This document shows, piece by piece, positions 13,620-21,329 of a stretch of 29,995 bases of DNA. A program made the position numbers and the translations under genes. A model generated the notes under the pieces. That model ran no database searches and was not told the origin of the DNA. It saw only the letters and a list, made by a program, of their open reading frames with translations. The stretch comes from Acidimicrobiia bacterium UBA4744 (GTDB lineage: Bacteria; Actinomycetota; Acidimicrobiia; Spongiisociales; UBA4744): the NCBI GenBank assembly GCA_002403855.1, contig DHIO01000054.1:688-30682 (forward strand), written 5' to 3'. The first letter of the stretch is position 1. Each line of letters opens with the position of its first letter.

Positions 13620-16319
13620 ATGGACTATGACGCCTTGGTAGTGGGAGGCGGCACGGCGGGAATGGAGTCGGCCCTGAGCCTCGGCGATATGGGTTACTCG
13701 GTGCTGCTGGTTGAGAAGGAAGCATCCATCGGGGGCACCATGATTCTGTTGAGCAAGGTGTTCCCGACGCTCGACTGTGCCAGTTGCATCGCAACCCCCA
13801 AGATGGCTGCCACGTTCCATCATCCTAAGGTGAAGACACTCACCTCGGCCGAGGTGACCGGGATCGACAAGAAACCGGACGGCACCTTCGACGTGCACAT
13901 CAATAAGAAGGCGACCTTTGTCGATCCGGATCGTTGCACCGGTTGTTCGTCCTGTGAGGACGTCTGCACGGTCGCTATATCCGACCAATTCAACTTCGAC
14001 CTGATAGCCCGCAGAGCCGTCTACATCCCGTATTCGCAAGCCGTTCCCAAGAAAGCGGTCATCGAGCGGGCCGGAACCTCACCGTGCACGTTTGCGTGTC
14101 CGGTCGGGATCAAAGCCCACGGCTACGTTTCCCTCGTCCGCAGCGGTCTCTACGAGGAAGCCATGGACCTGATCCTCGAGGACACTGCAATCCCCGGATC
14201 GTTGGGACGCGCCTGCTACGCCCCCTGCGAGGACGACTGCACGCGATGTGAACTCGAGAGCGCAGTGCCCCTGCGGCTGCTCAAGCGGTTCGCAGCCGAC
14301 TACTACTACGAGAAATACCCGGAGCCGAAGCAAGGGCCGCCCGACCAACTCCGTGACGAGAAGGTGGCCGTGGTTGGTTCCGGACCGGCCGGCCTCTCAG
14401 CCGCCTACGACCTGGCGAAGCAAGGGTACCGGGTGACCATCTTCGAGGCCGACGAGGAACCGGGTGGCATGCTCCGCTACGCCATTCCCTCGTACCGTCT
14501 CCCCAATGAGGTGGTGGATCGAGACATCAAGAATGTGACGGCCCTGGGGGTCGAAATCCGAACCGGTGAACGTGTTCGGGAACTGGCCGCCCTGGAAGGG
14601 TACAACGCCGTGTTTGTCGCCTGCGGCGCGGCCCGGGACCGGACGATGGGAGTCGAGGGAGAGGATCTCGACGGCGTCTTCAGCTCGCTCGACTTTCTGC
14701 GGCGCGCCAACGGGGGAGACCCTCCGGACTTCACCGGCCGAAAAGTGCTGGTGGTGGGCGGTGGCAATGTGGCGATCGACTCGGCGCGGGTAGCCCGCCG
14801 GTTGGGTGCTGCCCGGGTCACCATCCAGTACCGGCGGAGTCGGGAGGAAATGCCTGCTTTCGACTGGGAGATCGAAGGAGCGGAGGCAGAGGGCATCGAG
14901 TTCGAGTACCTCGAGGTTCCGGTGCGTTTCGAGGGCGTCGACGGACGGCTCGCTCGTGTCGAATCGATCGATATGCAACTCGGTGAACCGGACGAGAGTG
15001 GACGTCGCCGGCCCATCCCGATCGAGGGCTCGGAGAAGATGTACGACGTGGAGGTGTCGATCACCGCTATCGGCCTGGTGTCGTACACGGCCGACTGGAG
15101 AGACGGTGGTGGGATCTTCGGCGACGCGAAGATGTCCGCCGACCCGGACACACTGCAGACGGCCTTGCCACGCGTGTTTGCGGGAGGCGATGTCGTGACC
15201 GGGCCCAGCTCGATCACCCACGCCATCGGGCAGGGACGGAGAGCCGCCCACTACGTCGACCGCTACCTGCGGGGCGTCGAACTGAGCCCGCAGAGCTTCA
15301 ACGGGAAGTTGCCGGCGGTCGCCAAGGATGAGGTACTGACCCGCCAGAAGGCATTCCGGTACATGAACGGAGACCGAACCGCCGAACGCCTACCGCAAGA
15401 GCGCATCGGCGACTTCGAAGAGGTCGAGTTGCCGCTCACCGAGGAAGAGGCACGAGCTTCGGCCGCCCGGTGTCTGGATTGTGGGGGTTGCTCGGAATGT
15501 CACCAATGCCTGAGTGCCTGTCCGGCGAAGGCCATCGACTTCTCGATGCGCGATGAGCATCTGACGGTGAGTGCCGGCTCGGTGGTGATTTCCACAGGTT
15601 TCGAACTCTTCCAACCCCTGAAGAAGCCACAGTACGGCTACGGGCGCTTCCCCAATGTCATCACTGCCATGCAGATGGACCGGCTGCTGTCGCCGACCCG
15701 CCCCTACAACACCGTGCTTCGTCCTTCCGATGGAAAGATCCCGGAAAACATCGCCTACGTGTTGTGTGCCGGCTCGCGCGACTGCCGGGTCGGCAATGAG
15801 CTGTGCTCGCGGGTCTGCTGCATGTACACCGTCAAACAGGCTCAACTGATCATGGGTGCTCTCCCGCTGGCCGACGTCACGATCTACTACATCGATGTGC
15901 GGGCCTTCGGCAAAGGGTTCGAGGAGTTCTATCAGCAGTCTGCAGCGATGGGTGTCTACTTCGTGAAGGGCAAGGTCGCCGGTGTCGACGAAGGCCCCAA
16001 CGGTAATCTGATCGTCCGGTACGAGAACATCGCCGGCGACGGTGAAGTGGTCGAAGCCGAGCACGATCTCGTGGTCCTTTCGGTGGGGATGTTGCCCAAC
16101 CAGGACGCCCTGGGCCTGTTCACCCACGAACAGCTGAAGCACGACTCGCACCACTACGTGCACGAGATCGATGAGGACCTCAGCCCGGCCCGGACGAGCG
16201 TCGACGGGGTCTTTGCGGCCGGATCGACGGCGGCGGTGATGGATATTCCCGACACCATCCTCCATTCGTCTGCGGCGGCGGCTCTCGCCGGAGCACACGT
16301 CGAAAGGGTGCGCACATGA
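13620..16319 (+). CDS. hdrA: HdrA with inserted GltD-type NAD(P)H:flavin module
   Basis: A large (899-residue) HdrA-like flavoprotein. In order: FAD Rossmann fold (VVGGGTAGMESA, near residue 8); HdrA Cys segment DCASCIATPK; a ferredoxin-like motif CTGCSSCEDVC (106-116); then an inserted glutamate-synthase small-subunit-like block with Cys clusters at CTFACPVG and CYAPCEDDCTRC, a second dinucleotide fold (VAVVGSGPAGLSAAYDLA, near 250) and a third (VLVVGGGNVAIDSARVA, near 376). The HdrA core then resumes with CLDCGGCSECHQCLSACP and CAGSRDCRVGN plus CSRVCCMYTVKQA. This suggests NAD(P)H oxidation feeding HdrA flavin, possibly with electron bifurcation. Start: ATG 13620; an in-frame TTG two codons earlier overlaps the mvhD stop and is possible. 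It is coupled to the next gene by ATGA. Confidence 0.9.
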   Translation: MDYDALVVGGGTAGMESALSLGDMGYSVLLVEKEASIGGTMILLSKVFPTLDCASCIATPKMAATFHHPKVKTLTSAEVTGIDKKPDGTFDVHINKKATFVDPDRCTGCSSCEDVCTVAISDQFNFDLIARRAVYIPYSQAVPKKAVIERAGTSPCTFACPVGIKAHGYVSLVRSGLYEEAMDLILEDTAIPGSLGRACYAPCEDDCTRCELESAVPLRLLKRFAADYYYEKYPEPKQGPPDQLRDEKVAVVGSGPAGLSAAYDLAKQGYRVTIFEADEEPGGMLRYAIPSYRLPNEVVDRDIKNVTALGVEIRTGERVRELAALEGYNAVFVACGAARDRTMGVEGEDLDGVFSSLDFLRRANGGDPPDFTGRKVLVVGGGNVAIDSARVARRLGAARVTIQYRRSREEMPAFDWEIEGAEAEGIEFEYLEVPVRFEGVDGRLARVESIDMQLGEPDESGRRRPIPIEGSEKMYDVEVSITAIGLVSYTADWRDGGGIFGDAKMSADPDTLQTALPRVFAGGDVVTGPSSITHAIGQGRRAAHYVDRYLRGVELSPQSFNGKLPAVAKDEVLTRQKAFRYMNGDRTAERLPQERIGDFEEVELPLTEEEARASAARCLDCGGCSECHQCLSACPAKAIDFSMRDEHLTVSAGSVVISTGFELFQPLKKPQYGYGRFPNVITAMQMDRLLSPTRPYNTVLRPSDGKIPENIAYVLCAGSRDCRVGNELCSRVCCMYTVKQAQLIMGALPLADVTIYYIDVRAFGKGFEEFYQQSAAMGVYFVKGKVAGVDEGPNGNLIVRYENIAGDGEVVEAEHDLVVLSVGMLPNQDALGLFTHEQLKHDSHHYVHEIDEDLSPARTSVDGVFAAGSTAAVMDIPDTILHSSAAAALAGAHVERVRT

Positions 16320-18028
16320 ACGATCGACGGTTGGGTGTGTACATCTGCTACTGCGGAGGAAACATCTCCGACTACGTGGACTGCGAGCAGGTCAGGGAGG
16401 CCGTGGCCGGCGAACCCAACGTCGAAGTGGCCAAGACGACCATGTTCGCATGCTCGGACGCGACCCAGCAGGAGATCATCGACGATATCCAGGGGTTGGA
16501 TCTCGATGGGATCGTGGTGGCTTCGTGTTCTCCCACGCTGCACTTGATGACGTTCCGCGGGGTCGCCGAGCGGGCCGGTCTCAATCCGTACCAGTACGTT
16601 CAGGTGAATCTGCGCGAACAGTGCTCGTGGGCGCACACCGACCTTCCGGCGCTCGCCTCGGAGAAGGCGGTGGCCATGGTCAGGGCCGGCATCGCCAAGG
16701 CGCGTTACACAGAACCACTGCAGAAGACCCGGATCGAGACGGTGCCCCGCGTTCTGGTGGTCGGGGCCGGCATCACCGGGTTGCGGGCGGCCCTGGCCCT
16801 CTCCGACCTGGGAATCTCGGTCTACGTCGCCGAGCAGCAAGAACGGGCCGGTGGCTGGGTCGGTGGGTTCGGGTCGATGTACCCGCACGACGGGCAGGGC
16901 AGAGAACTGATCGGCAGTCTCCTGACGGAAATCGAGCGCCGCGACAACATCACGATCTACACCTCGGCCGAACTCGTCGAGAAGTCCGGGAATGTCGGGG
17001 ACTTCTCGACCACCCTGGAGGTGTCCGGCGAACGCATCACCCTCAACGTGGGCGCCATCATCGTGGCGACCGGATTCGACGTCTACCAGCCGGAGGCAGG
17101 GGAGTACGGGCACGGGTCCGCCGATGTCATCACCCTCCCCGAGTTCAAACAGCTCGTCGACGAGGGTGAGGGTCCCCTCGAGTACCGGGGGAAGCCGGTC
17201 CGCAGTGTCGCTTACGTCTACTGCGTCGGTGCCCGCTGCCAGAGCAACGGCAACGGATACTGTTCCCGCTACTGCTGCAACGCGGCCATGCATGCTGCGC
17301 TGGTGGCGGGCCGGCGGTCGCCCGGCCTGGTCCAGTACCACCTCTATCGCGACATCCGCACGTACGGCAAGTTCGAGAAGCTCTTCGAGCAAGCCCGCCG
17401 GGAGGGTTCGGTGTTCATCAAGTTCACCGAGCAGGACCCACCCCGGGTCGAGCGGTACAACGGCGGGAACCGCGTTACGGTCAAGGATGTCCTCACCGAG
17501 AACCGGGAACTCGAACTGGACACCGATCTCGTGGTGCTGATCACCGCCATGGAACCGCGGATCAACCCGACACTGAGCGAGGTGCTCAAGATACCGGTTG
17601 GTCTGGATGGGTTTTTCAAGGAGATACATCCCAAGTTGCGCCCGGTGGAGACGGTCATCGACGGGGTCTTCATCGCCGGGGCCGCCCAGGCGCCCCGCAA
17701 TTCCGCCGAGAGCGCCGCTTCGGCGCTCTCGGCCGCCGCCAAGAGTGCCGCGCTGCTGAAACGAGGGTTCGTCGAGTTGGAGCCGCTCATCGCCACCGTC
17801 GATCCCGATGTGTGTACCTGGTGCGACGACTGCTCGACCGCCTGTCCCTACGAGGCGATCGAGCGGACACCTTACGGAGACCGAGAGGTGGCAATCATCA
17901 GCGAAGCCGTGTGCAAGGGGTGCGGGGCGTGCGCGCCGGTCTGTCGGGTAGGGGCCATCGATCTGCGCGGCTCCACGGACCGGCAGATCAAGGCCATGAT
18001 CGACGCGATGGAGGTGGTGCATGTCTGA
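16316..18028 (+). CDS. hdrA: Heterodisulfide reductase subunit A (second HdrA)
   Basis: A 570-residue HdrA. The N-terminal domain starts with GVYICYCGGNISDYVDC (Cys11, Cys13, Cys23) and VASCSP, as in canonical HdrA. The FAD fold is VLVVGAGITGLRAAL (GxGxxG at 150-155). YCVGARCQSNGNGYCSRYCC is the HdrA signature. Two C-terminal [4Fe-4S] sites follow: CTWCDDCSTACP from residue 500 and CKGCGACAPVC at 533-543. It lacks the GltD insert of the preceding protein and resembles methanogen and sulfate-reducer HdrA in length and order. HdrA is the flavin-based branching subunit linking MvhD, ferredoxin and HdrBC. It overlaps the previous stop (ATGA) and the next gene by 8 nt. Two HdrA proteins in one operon suggest a heterodimeric or stacked electron path. 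Confidence 0.93.
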   Translation: MNDRRLGVYICYCGGNISDYVDCEQVREAVAGEPNVEVAKTTMFACSDATQQEIIDDIQGLDLDGIVVASCSPTLHLMTFRGVAERAGLNPYQYVQVNLREQCSWAHTDLPALASEKAVAMVRAGIAKARYTEPLQKTRIETVPRVLVVGAGITGLRAALALSDLGISVYVAEQQERAGGWVGGFGSMYPHDGQGRELIGSLLTEIERRDNITIYTSAELVEKSGNVGDFSTTLEVSGERITLNVGAIIVATGFDVYQPEAGEYGHGSADVITLPEFKQLVDEGEGPLEYRGKPVRSVAYVYCVGARCQSNGNGYCSRYCCNAAMHAALVAGRRSPGLVQYHLYRDIRTYGKFEKLFEQARREGSVFIKFTEQDPPRVERYNGGNRVTVKDVLTENRELELDTDLVVLITAMEPRINPTLSEVLKIPVGLDGFFKEIHPKLRPVETVIDGVFIAGAAQAPRNSAESAASALSAAAKSAALLKRGFVELEPLIATVDPDVCTWCDDCSTACPYEAIERTPYGDREVAIISEAVCKGCGACAPVCRVGAIDLRGSTDRQIKAMIDAMEVVHV

Positions 18029-18263
18029 GCTGCTGCGCGAGCCGCGCGAGATCATGCGCGATGAGATGGCCATGCGTCGCCATCTCTACGCCGCACTGGA
18101 GGATGGTCCGAAAACGGTCCCGGAGATCGCCCAGGCGATGGGGCACCCGTCCCACGAAGTCATGTACTGGTTGATGGCGTCCCGGCGGTACGGCCTGGTC
18201 AAGGAGAGCAGACAACCCAACGAGGACGACTACTTCACCTATGCCCTGGTCGAGAAGGAGTAG
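18021..18263 (+). CDS. Small winged-helix-like protein inside the hdr operon
   Basis: An 80-residue protein with the pattern of a minimal winged helix-turn-helix. An N-terminal helix (RRHLYAALEDG) is followed by PKTVPEIAQAMGHPSHEVMYWLMASRRYGLV, which reads as the H2-turn-H3 of an ArsR/MarR-type DNA-binding domain, then a short beta wing (FTYALVE). There are no cysteines. It overlaps the end of hdrA by 8 nt and ends 5 nt before hdrC, so it is made together with the complex. It may be an operon-specific regulator or, given its coupling, a structural partner of the complex. I cannot decide between these from sequence. Confidence 0.75.
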   Translation: MSELLREPREIMRDEMAMRRHLYAALEDGPKTVPEIAQAMGHPSHEVMYWLMASRRYGLVKESRQPNEDDYFTYALVEKE

Positions 18264-18268
18264 TAGAC

Positions 18269-18622
18269 GTGGCCAGCAAGGTTGATCTCGAATTCGCCAG
18301 GGAGGTTGCCACCTCCGAGGAGTTCAACGCCTGGGCGTGCATGAACTGCGGGGTTTGCACCGCGGTGTGCCCGCTGGGCATCGCCCTCATGCCGCGCAAG
18401 CTGTTCCGTCACACGGTGCTCGGCTTGAAGGACGAAGTGCTCGAGCAGCGAGACGCCATCTTCCAGTGTCTGCTCTGCAGGCTGTGCCAGGAGAACTGCA
18501 CGGCAGACGTGCACATCGCCGAGAACGTACGGTTCTTGCGCAGCTACATCGACCGTGAGGTATTCGGGCTGGACGCAGATCCGGCGGAGAGGAAGGATCA
18601 GTATGCCCTTGCCCACCGGTGA
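18269..18622 (+). CDS. hdrC: Heterodisulfide reductase subunit C (two [4Fe-4S])
   Basis: A 117-residue HdrC-like ferredoxin subunit. It has two complete [4Fe-4S] sites: CMNCGVCTAVCP (Cys24, 27, 30, 34) and CLLCRLCQENC (Cys67, 70, 73, 77). The spacing between the sites and the helical linker are as in HdrC and in the iron-sulfur part of GlpC and succinate dehydrogenase. It passes electrons from HdrA to HdrB. The start is GTG with AGGAG eight bases upstream. It begins 5 nt after the winged-helix gene and its last 20 nt overlap hdrB. The basic tail ends at residue 117. Confidence 0.93.
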   Translation: MASKVDLEFAREVATSEEFNAWACMNCGVCTAVCPLGIALMPRKLFRHTVLGLKDEVLEQRDAIFQCLLCRLCQENCTADVHIAENVRFLRSYIDREVFGLDADPAERKDQYALAHR

Positions 18623-19634
18623 CATCGTCGGATTGATGGTCGACAACCTCAACAAGCGTGGCTCGGTGTTTCCCCTGTCGGCCCGCAAGTCGACCCGTTG
18701 GGCCAAGGGACTGGGCATTCCCCGCGGCGGAGAGACGGTGCTCTACACGGGGGCGATGTATCAGCTGCTCCCGTACATCGTCTCGATGGTCCGTCTGCTC
18801 GAGCGGGTCGAGGACACCTTCCTGGCCCGGTATGTCTTCCTCGGCAGGTTCGCCAACCGGTTCATCAACCTTTCGGGTCTGGCCGCCCGACCGTCCCGAG
18901 CCGACGTGGAGAAATACGACCGGATGCTGCAGAATGTGGCCGGGCTCCTCCAGCAGGCCGGCGTTCAATTCGGCTACCTGTACGAAGATGACCTGTACGC
19001 CGGCGCTCTGGCCTACGACATGGGGGTGGACGCCACCCTTCAGGCCCACGCCCGGCGGGTCCAGGCCACGCTGCGGAAACACGGCGTCCGGAAGGTGATC
19101 ACCCTCGATCCGCACACGACGAACATGCTCCGCAGTGTGTACCCCACGGTTCTCGAAGGCTTCGACGTCGAAGTGTCGAGTTACCTCGAGGTTCTGGCCG
19201 AGGCAGATGCCGAGCCGTTGCGGCGGGTCGCCGAGGATGTGGTGATTCACGATTCCTGCGTCTATGCCCGCTGTGAAGGAGTGATCGACCAGCCGCGCCG
19301 GCTGTTGGAACGGGCCGGGTATTTGCTTCTGGAACCCCGGGAGAGCAGAAACCTGACCTACTGCTGTGGGGGGCCCATCGAAGCTCTGTTCCCCAAGAAA
19401 TCGCACGACATCGGAGTTGCGCGGGTCGAGCAGCTCAAAGGGACCGGCGGGAAGCAGGCGACGACCATGTGTCCGATCTGCCTGGCATCGCTGGACAAGG
19501 CGGCGGGCGGATCGCTGCCGATGGAGGACATCTCGGTGTACCTCCGAAGGGCCTACTGTCCGGTGTCTGCCACGTTGCCGGACATCCCGGAATCGCAGGA
19601 GATGGTGGCTGCCGGACCGCTGCGAGGTCTCTGA
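18603..19634 (+). CDS. hdrB: HdrB-like subunit with one cysteine-free CCG domain
   Basis: A 343-residue HdrB/CCG-family protein. The C-terminal CCG domain is complete: DSCVYARC (Cys219, Cys223), YCCGGP (Cys254-255) and CPIC (Cys290, Cys293), enough to bind the non-cubane [4Fe-4S] cluster typical of heterodisulfide reductases. The N-terminal CCG domain keeps its framework but has no cysteine at all in the first 218 residues: YTGAMYQ (expected YTGC) at 48-54, EDDLYAG (expected CCG) near 128-134 and DPHT (expected CPxC) at 169-172. Canonical HdrB uses two such clusters. This subunit should contact the disulfide or persulfide substrate. ATG 18603 has GGAAGG upstream and overlaps hdrC by 20 nt. 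Confidence 0.9.
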   Translation: MPLPTGDIVGLMVDNLNKRGSVFPLSARKSTRWAKGLGIPRGGETVLYTGAMYQLLPYIVSMVRLLERVEDTFLARYVFLGRFANRFINLSGLAARPSRADVEKYDRMLQNVAGLLQQAGVQFGYLYEDDLYAGALAYDMGVDATLQAHARRVQATLRKHGVRKVITLDPHTTNMLRSVYPTVLEGFDVEVSSYLEVLAEADAEPLRRVAEDVVIHDSCVYARCEGVIDQPRRLLERAGYLLLEPRESRNLTYCCGGPIEALFPKKSHDIGVARVEQLKGTGGKQATTMCPICLASLDKAAGGSLPMEDISVYLRRAYCPVSATLPDIPESQEMVAAGPLRGL

Positions 19635-19649
19635 TCGAGAGGAGGATCT

Positions 19650-19901
19650 ATGCGGGTCGTCACACTTCATGAAGTCGAGGAGGCGCTCCGCACGGCCGAT
19701 CCCGGCACGTTGCGGGAGATGGCCCACCAACTCGCCCGGAGTCACGTCGCTTTGTGCAGCCTGACTTCACGGGAGGGTGATTGCGCTCACATCTCGGAGG
19801 ATGCGACGCAGGATCGCATCGATGCCCTCGAGGTCGATCGGCTGGCATCGCTGCTGGCGCCGTCGGCCTGGGCCGCCCTCTGGTTGGAAGACCGGTTGTG
19901 A
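19650..19901 (+). CDS. Unknown 83-residue protein in the hdr operon
   Basis: I do not recognise this protein. It is 83 residues, mostly helical in pattern, acidic at the start (LHEVEEALRTADPGTLREMAHQLARSH) and with two cysteines in ALCSLTSREGDC. No membrane segment is seen. A strong ribosome site (GAGAGGAGG) precedes the ATG at 19650, 15 nt after hdrB, and its stop overlaps the next start as GTGA. Tight placement between hdrB and the NifX-like gene argues that it is real and works with the same system, perhaps as an assembly factor or small subunit. Confidence 0.75.
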   Translation: MRVVTLHEVEEALRTADPGTLREMAHQLARSHVALCSLTSREGDCAHISEDATQDRIDALEVDRLASLLAPSAWAALWLEDRL

Positions 19902-20329
19902 GCCTCACCGGCTCGCCCGAGGTCCGGTCCGGGAAGATCGCGCTGGTCACCAACAACGGAGAGACCATCAGCCGGCACTTCGGCAGAGCACGCTTCTACC
20001 TGGTGGCAACGGTCGAAGACGGCGACGTGGTCGCCCGGGAACTGCGACCCAAGGCGGGCCACGACGACTTCGCCGGTCGCGGCCACGAGGATCACGAACC
20101 CGGTCAACCCCGCGGTTACGGGCACGGCGCACCGGCCAAGCACCGGGCGATGACGGAGTCGATACTCGATTGTGATGTGCTCATCGCCGGCGGGATGGGG
20201 CAGGGCGCGTTCGCGAGCCTGCGGGCAGCCGGCATCGAGCCCGTATTGACCGATGAGCGTGATGTCTCGGAAGCAATCGAACGCCTTGTCCAGGGCAATC
20301 TGCCCAACCTCCTGGATCGGCTCCACTGA
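19898..20329 (+). CDS. NifX/NifB-C-terminal family protein with His-rich loop
   Basis: A 143-residue protein of the dinitrogenase Fe-Mo-cofactor biosynthesis family (Pfam Nitro_FeMo-Co), members of which bind metal-sulfur cofactors or clusters. The family core is KIALVTNNGETISRHFGRA at the start and CDVLIAGGMGQGAFASLRAAGIEP near the end (Cys92). Between them, residues 55-82 form a flexible loop with five His plus Asp and Gly residues, absent from minimal family members and likely to bind metal. The start is GTG at 19898, overlapping the previous stop (GTGA), with GGAAG upstream. No nif genes are present, so nitrogen fixation is not implied. A role in metal or Fe-S handling for the Hdr complex is an inference. 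Confidence 0.85.
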   Translation: MSLTGSPEVRSGKIALVTNNGETISRHFGRARFYLVATVEDGDVVARELRPKAGHDDFAGRGHEDHEPGQPRGYGHGAPAKHRAMTESILDCDVLIAGGMGQGAFASLRAAGIEPVLTDERDVSEAIERLVQGNLPNLLDRLH

Positions 20330-20354
20330 TGAGCCGGAGTACTGGTCGAAGAGG

Positions 20355-20371
20355 TTGGAGGGGGCCTCCAA
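20355..20371 (+). promoter_or_regulatory. Hairpin sequestering the ribosome site of the DUF364 gene
   Basis: TTGGAGG-GGG-CCTCCAA forms a perfect 7-bp stem with a 3-nt loop that ends directly against the ATG at 20372. The 5' arm contains the GGAGG ribosome site. If it folds in the mRNA, translation of the next gene would be held back unless the upstream gene is being translated or a factor binds. Confidence 0.5.
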
Positions 20372-21106
20372 ATGAAGATCCTGGATGATCTGATCACCAG
20401 CCTGGAGGATGATGTACCTACCCATGAGGTGCGTATCGGACCGTTCTGGACGGCTGTGTGGAGTCGAGCCTGCGGACTGGCTTCCACCGTCGTGCCACCC
20501 AAGCATGAGCACGGTTCTACTCTGGTAGAGGACCCGGGAAAGTTGGCCGCGGCGCCGGCTCTTGATCTGGCTCATCTGGCTTTCAGCGGAAGCACACTCG
20601 AGGCCAGCGTCGGCCTGGCCGCCATCAACTCCCTGCTCGCGGTTGATGAAGGGCGTTGCGTTGATCTCAACGCAGGCCGGTTTCTCTTAGAGCATGGTCG
20701 CTCCAAACGCGTGGCTTTGGTCGGTCACTTTCCGTTCGTGCCCGACCTTCGCTCTGCCGTGGGTGCGCTTTCGGTCGTCGAGCAGGAACCACAGCCGGGG
20801 GACGTTACCGCCGAGGAAGGGGAGGCCCTGATCGACCAGGCCGACATCGTCGCTATCACCGGTAGTGCCTTCATCAACCACACCATTGGACGCCTGTTGA
20901 GCCTTTGCCGACCGGAGAGCTTGGTGATGGTTCTCGGCCCTACCACCCCCCTCTCGCCGGTTCTGTTCGACTACGGGGTGGATGTGATCTCAGGTACTCG
21001 CGTTGTCGATCCACAACTGGCTCTGCGCTGCTTGTCTGAAGGAGCCATTTTCCAACAGATGCAGGGGGTTCGATTGTTGACAATGCAACGGCAGGACGCG
21101 TGTTGA
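20372..21106 (+). CDS. DUF4213/DUF364 domain protein (putative heavy-metal chelation)
   Basis: A 244-residue cytoplasmic protein with an N-terminal DUF4213 part (enolase-N-like, about 1-95) and a C-terminal Rossmann-like DUF364 part (about 105-240: VALVGHFPFVPDLR, ADIVAITGSAFINHTIGRLL, VMVLGPTTPLSPVLFDYGVDVISG). The family is annotated as a putative heavy-metal chelation domain and often sits beside metal-cofactor or metal-transport genes; its biochemistry is not established. It begins 42 nt after the NifX-like gene behind a hairpin covering its ribosome site, and is probably the last gene of the dsrE-hdr operon. There is only one candidate ATG near the start. Confidence 0.85.
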   Translation: MKILDDLITSLEDDVPTHEVRIGPFWTAVWSRACGLASTVVPPKHEHGSTLVEDPGKLAAAPALDLAHLAFSGSTLEASVGLAAINSLLAVDEGRCVDLNAGRFLLEHGRSKRVALVGHFPFVPDLRSAVGALSVVEQEPQPGDVTAEEGEALIDQADIVAITGSAFINHTIGRLLSLCRPESLVMVLGPTTPLSPVLFDYGVDVISGTRVVDPQLALRCLSEGAIFQQMQGVRLLTMQRQDAC

Positions 21107-21329
21107 TGCATACCGTGGTCCAGACGGCCAGTCCAGAATTGCGACGATCGTACCGGCTGCCGCGATCCTCCCCAGCCGTGTTGTGCCTCCCCGGCTACCG
21201 CCTACCGTCGCTGAGCTTCTCTTCTGGGACCGCAGGTTCGATGCATACCAGAGATTCCATGGAAACGAAGGAGTTGAACGTCCGGTGATAGGCGAGTTAA
21301 CCCTCATTGATCCCGCTGTTCGAGACTGA
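21081..21329 (+). pseudogene. Start-less open frame, possible gene remnant
   Basis: An open frame of 82 codons between stops, overlapping the last 26 nt of the DUF364 gene, with no usable start before a GTG at 21183. Its translation is protein-like, for example TVAELLFWDRRFDAYQRF and PVIGELTLIDPAVRD, and it ends at TGA 21327-21329. It could be a frameshifted remnant, a small gene starting at GTG 21183 (no ribosome site seen), or chance. No family is recognised. Confidence 0.3.

Noticed and set aside
16154..18073. 639-codon minus-strand open frame
   Set aside because: It lies wholly antisense to hdrA, which has full family motifs; long antisense frames are expected in GC-rich genes and this one shows no motif or ribosome site.
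21100..21288. 62-residue plus-strand frame after the DUF364 gene
   Set aside because: Arg/Ser/Pro/Leu-rich translation without a ribosome site; a neighbouring frame looks more protein-like.
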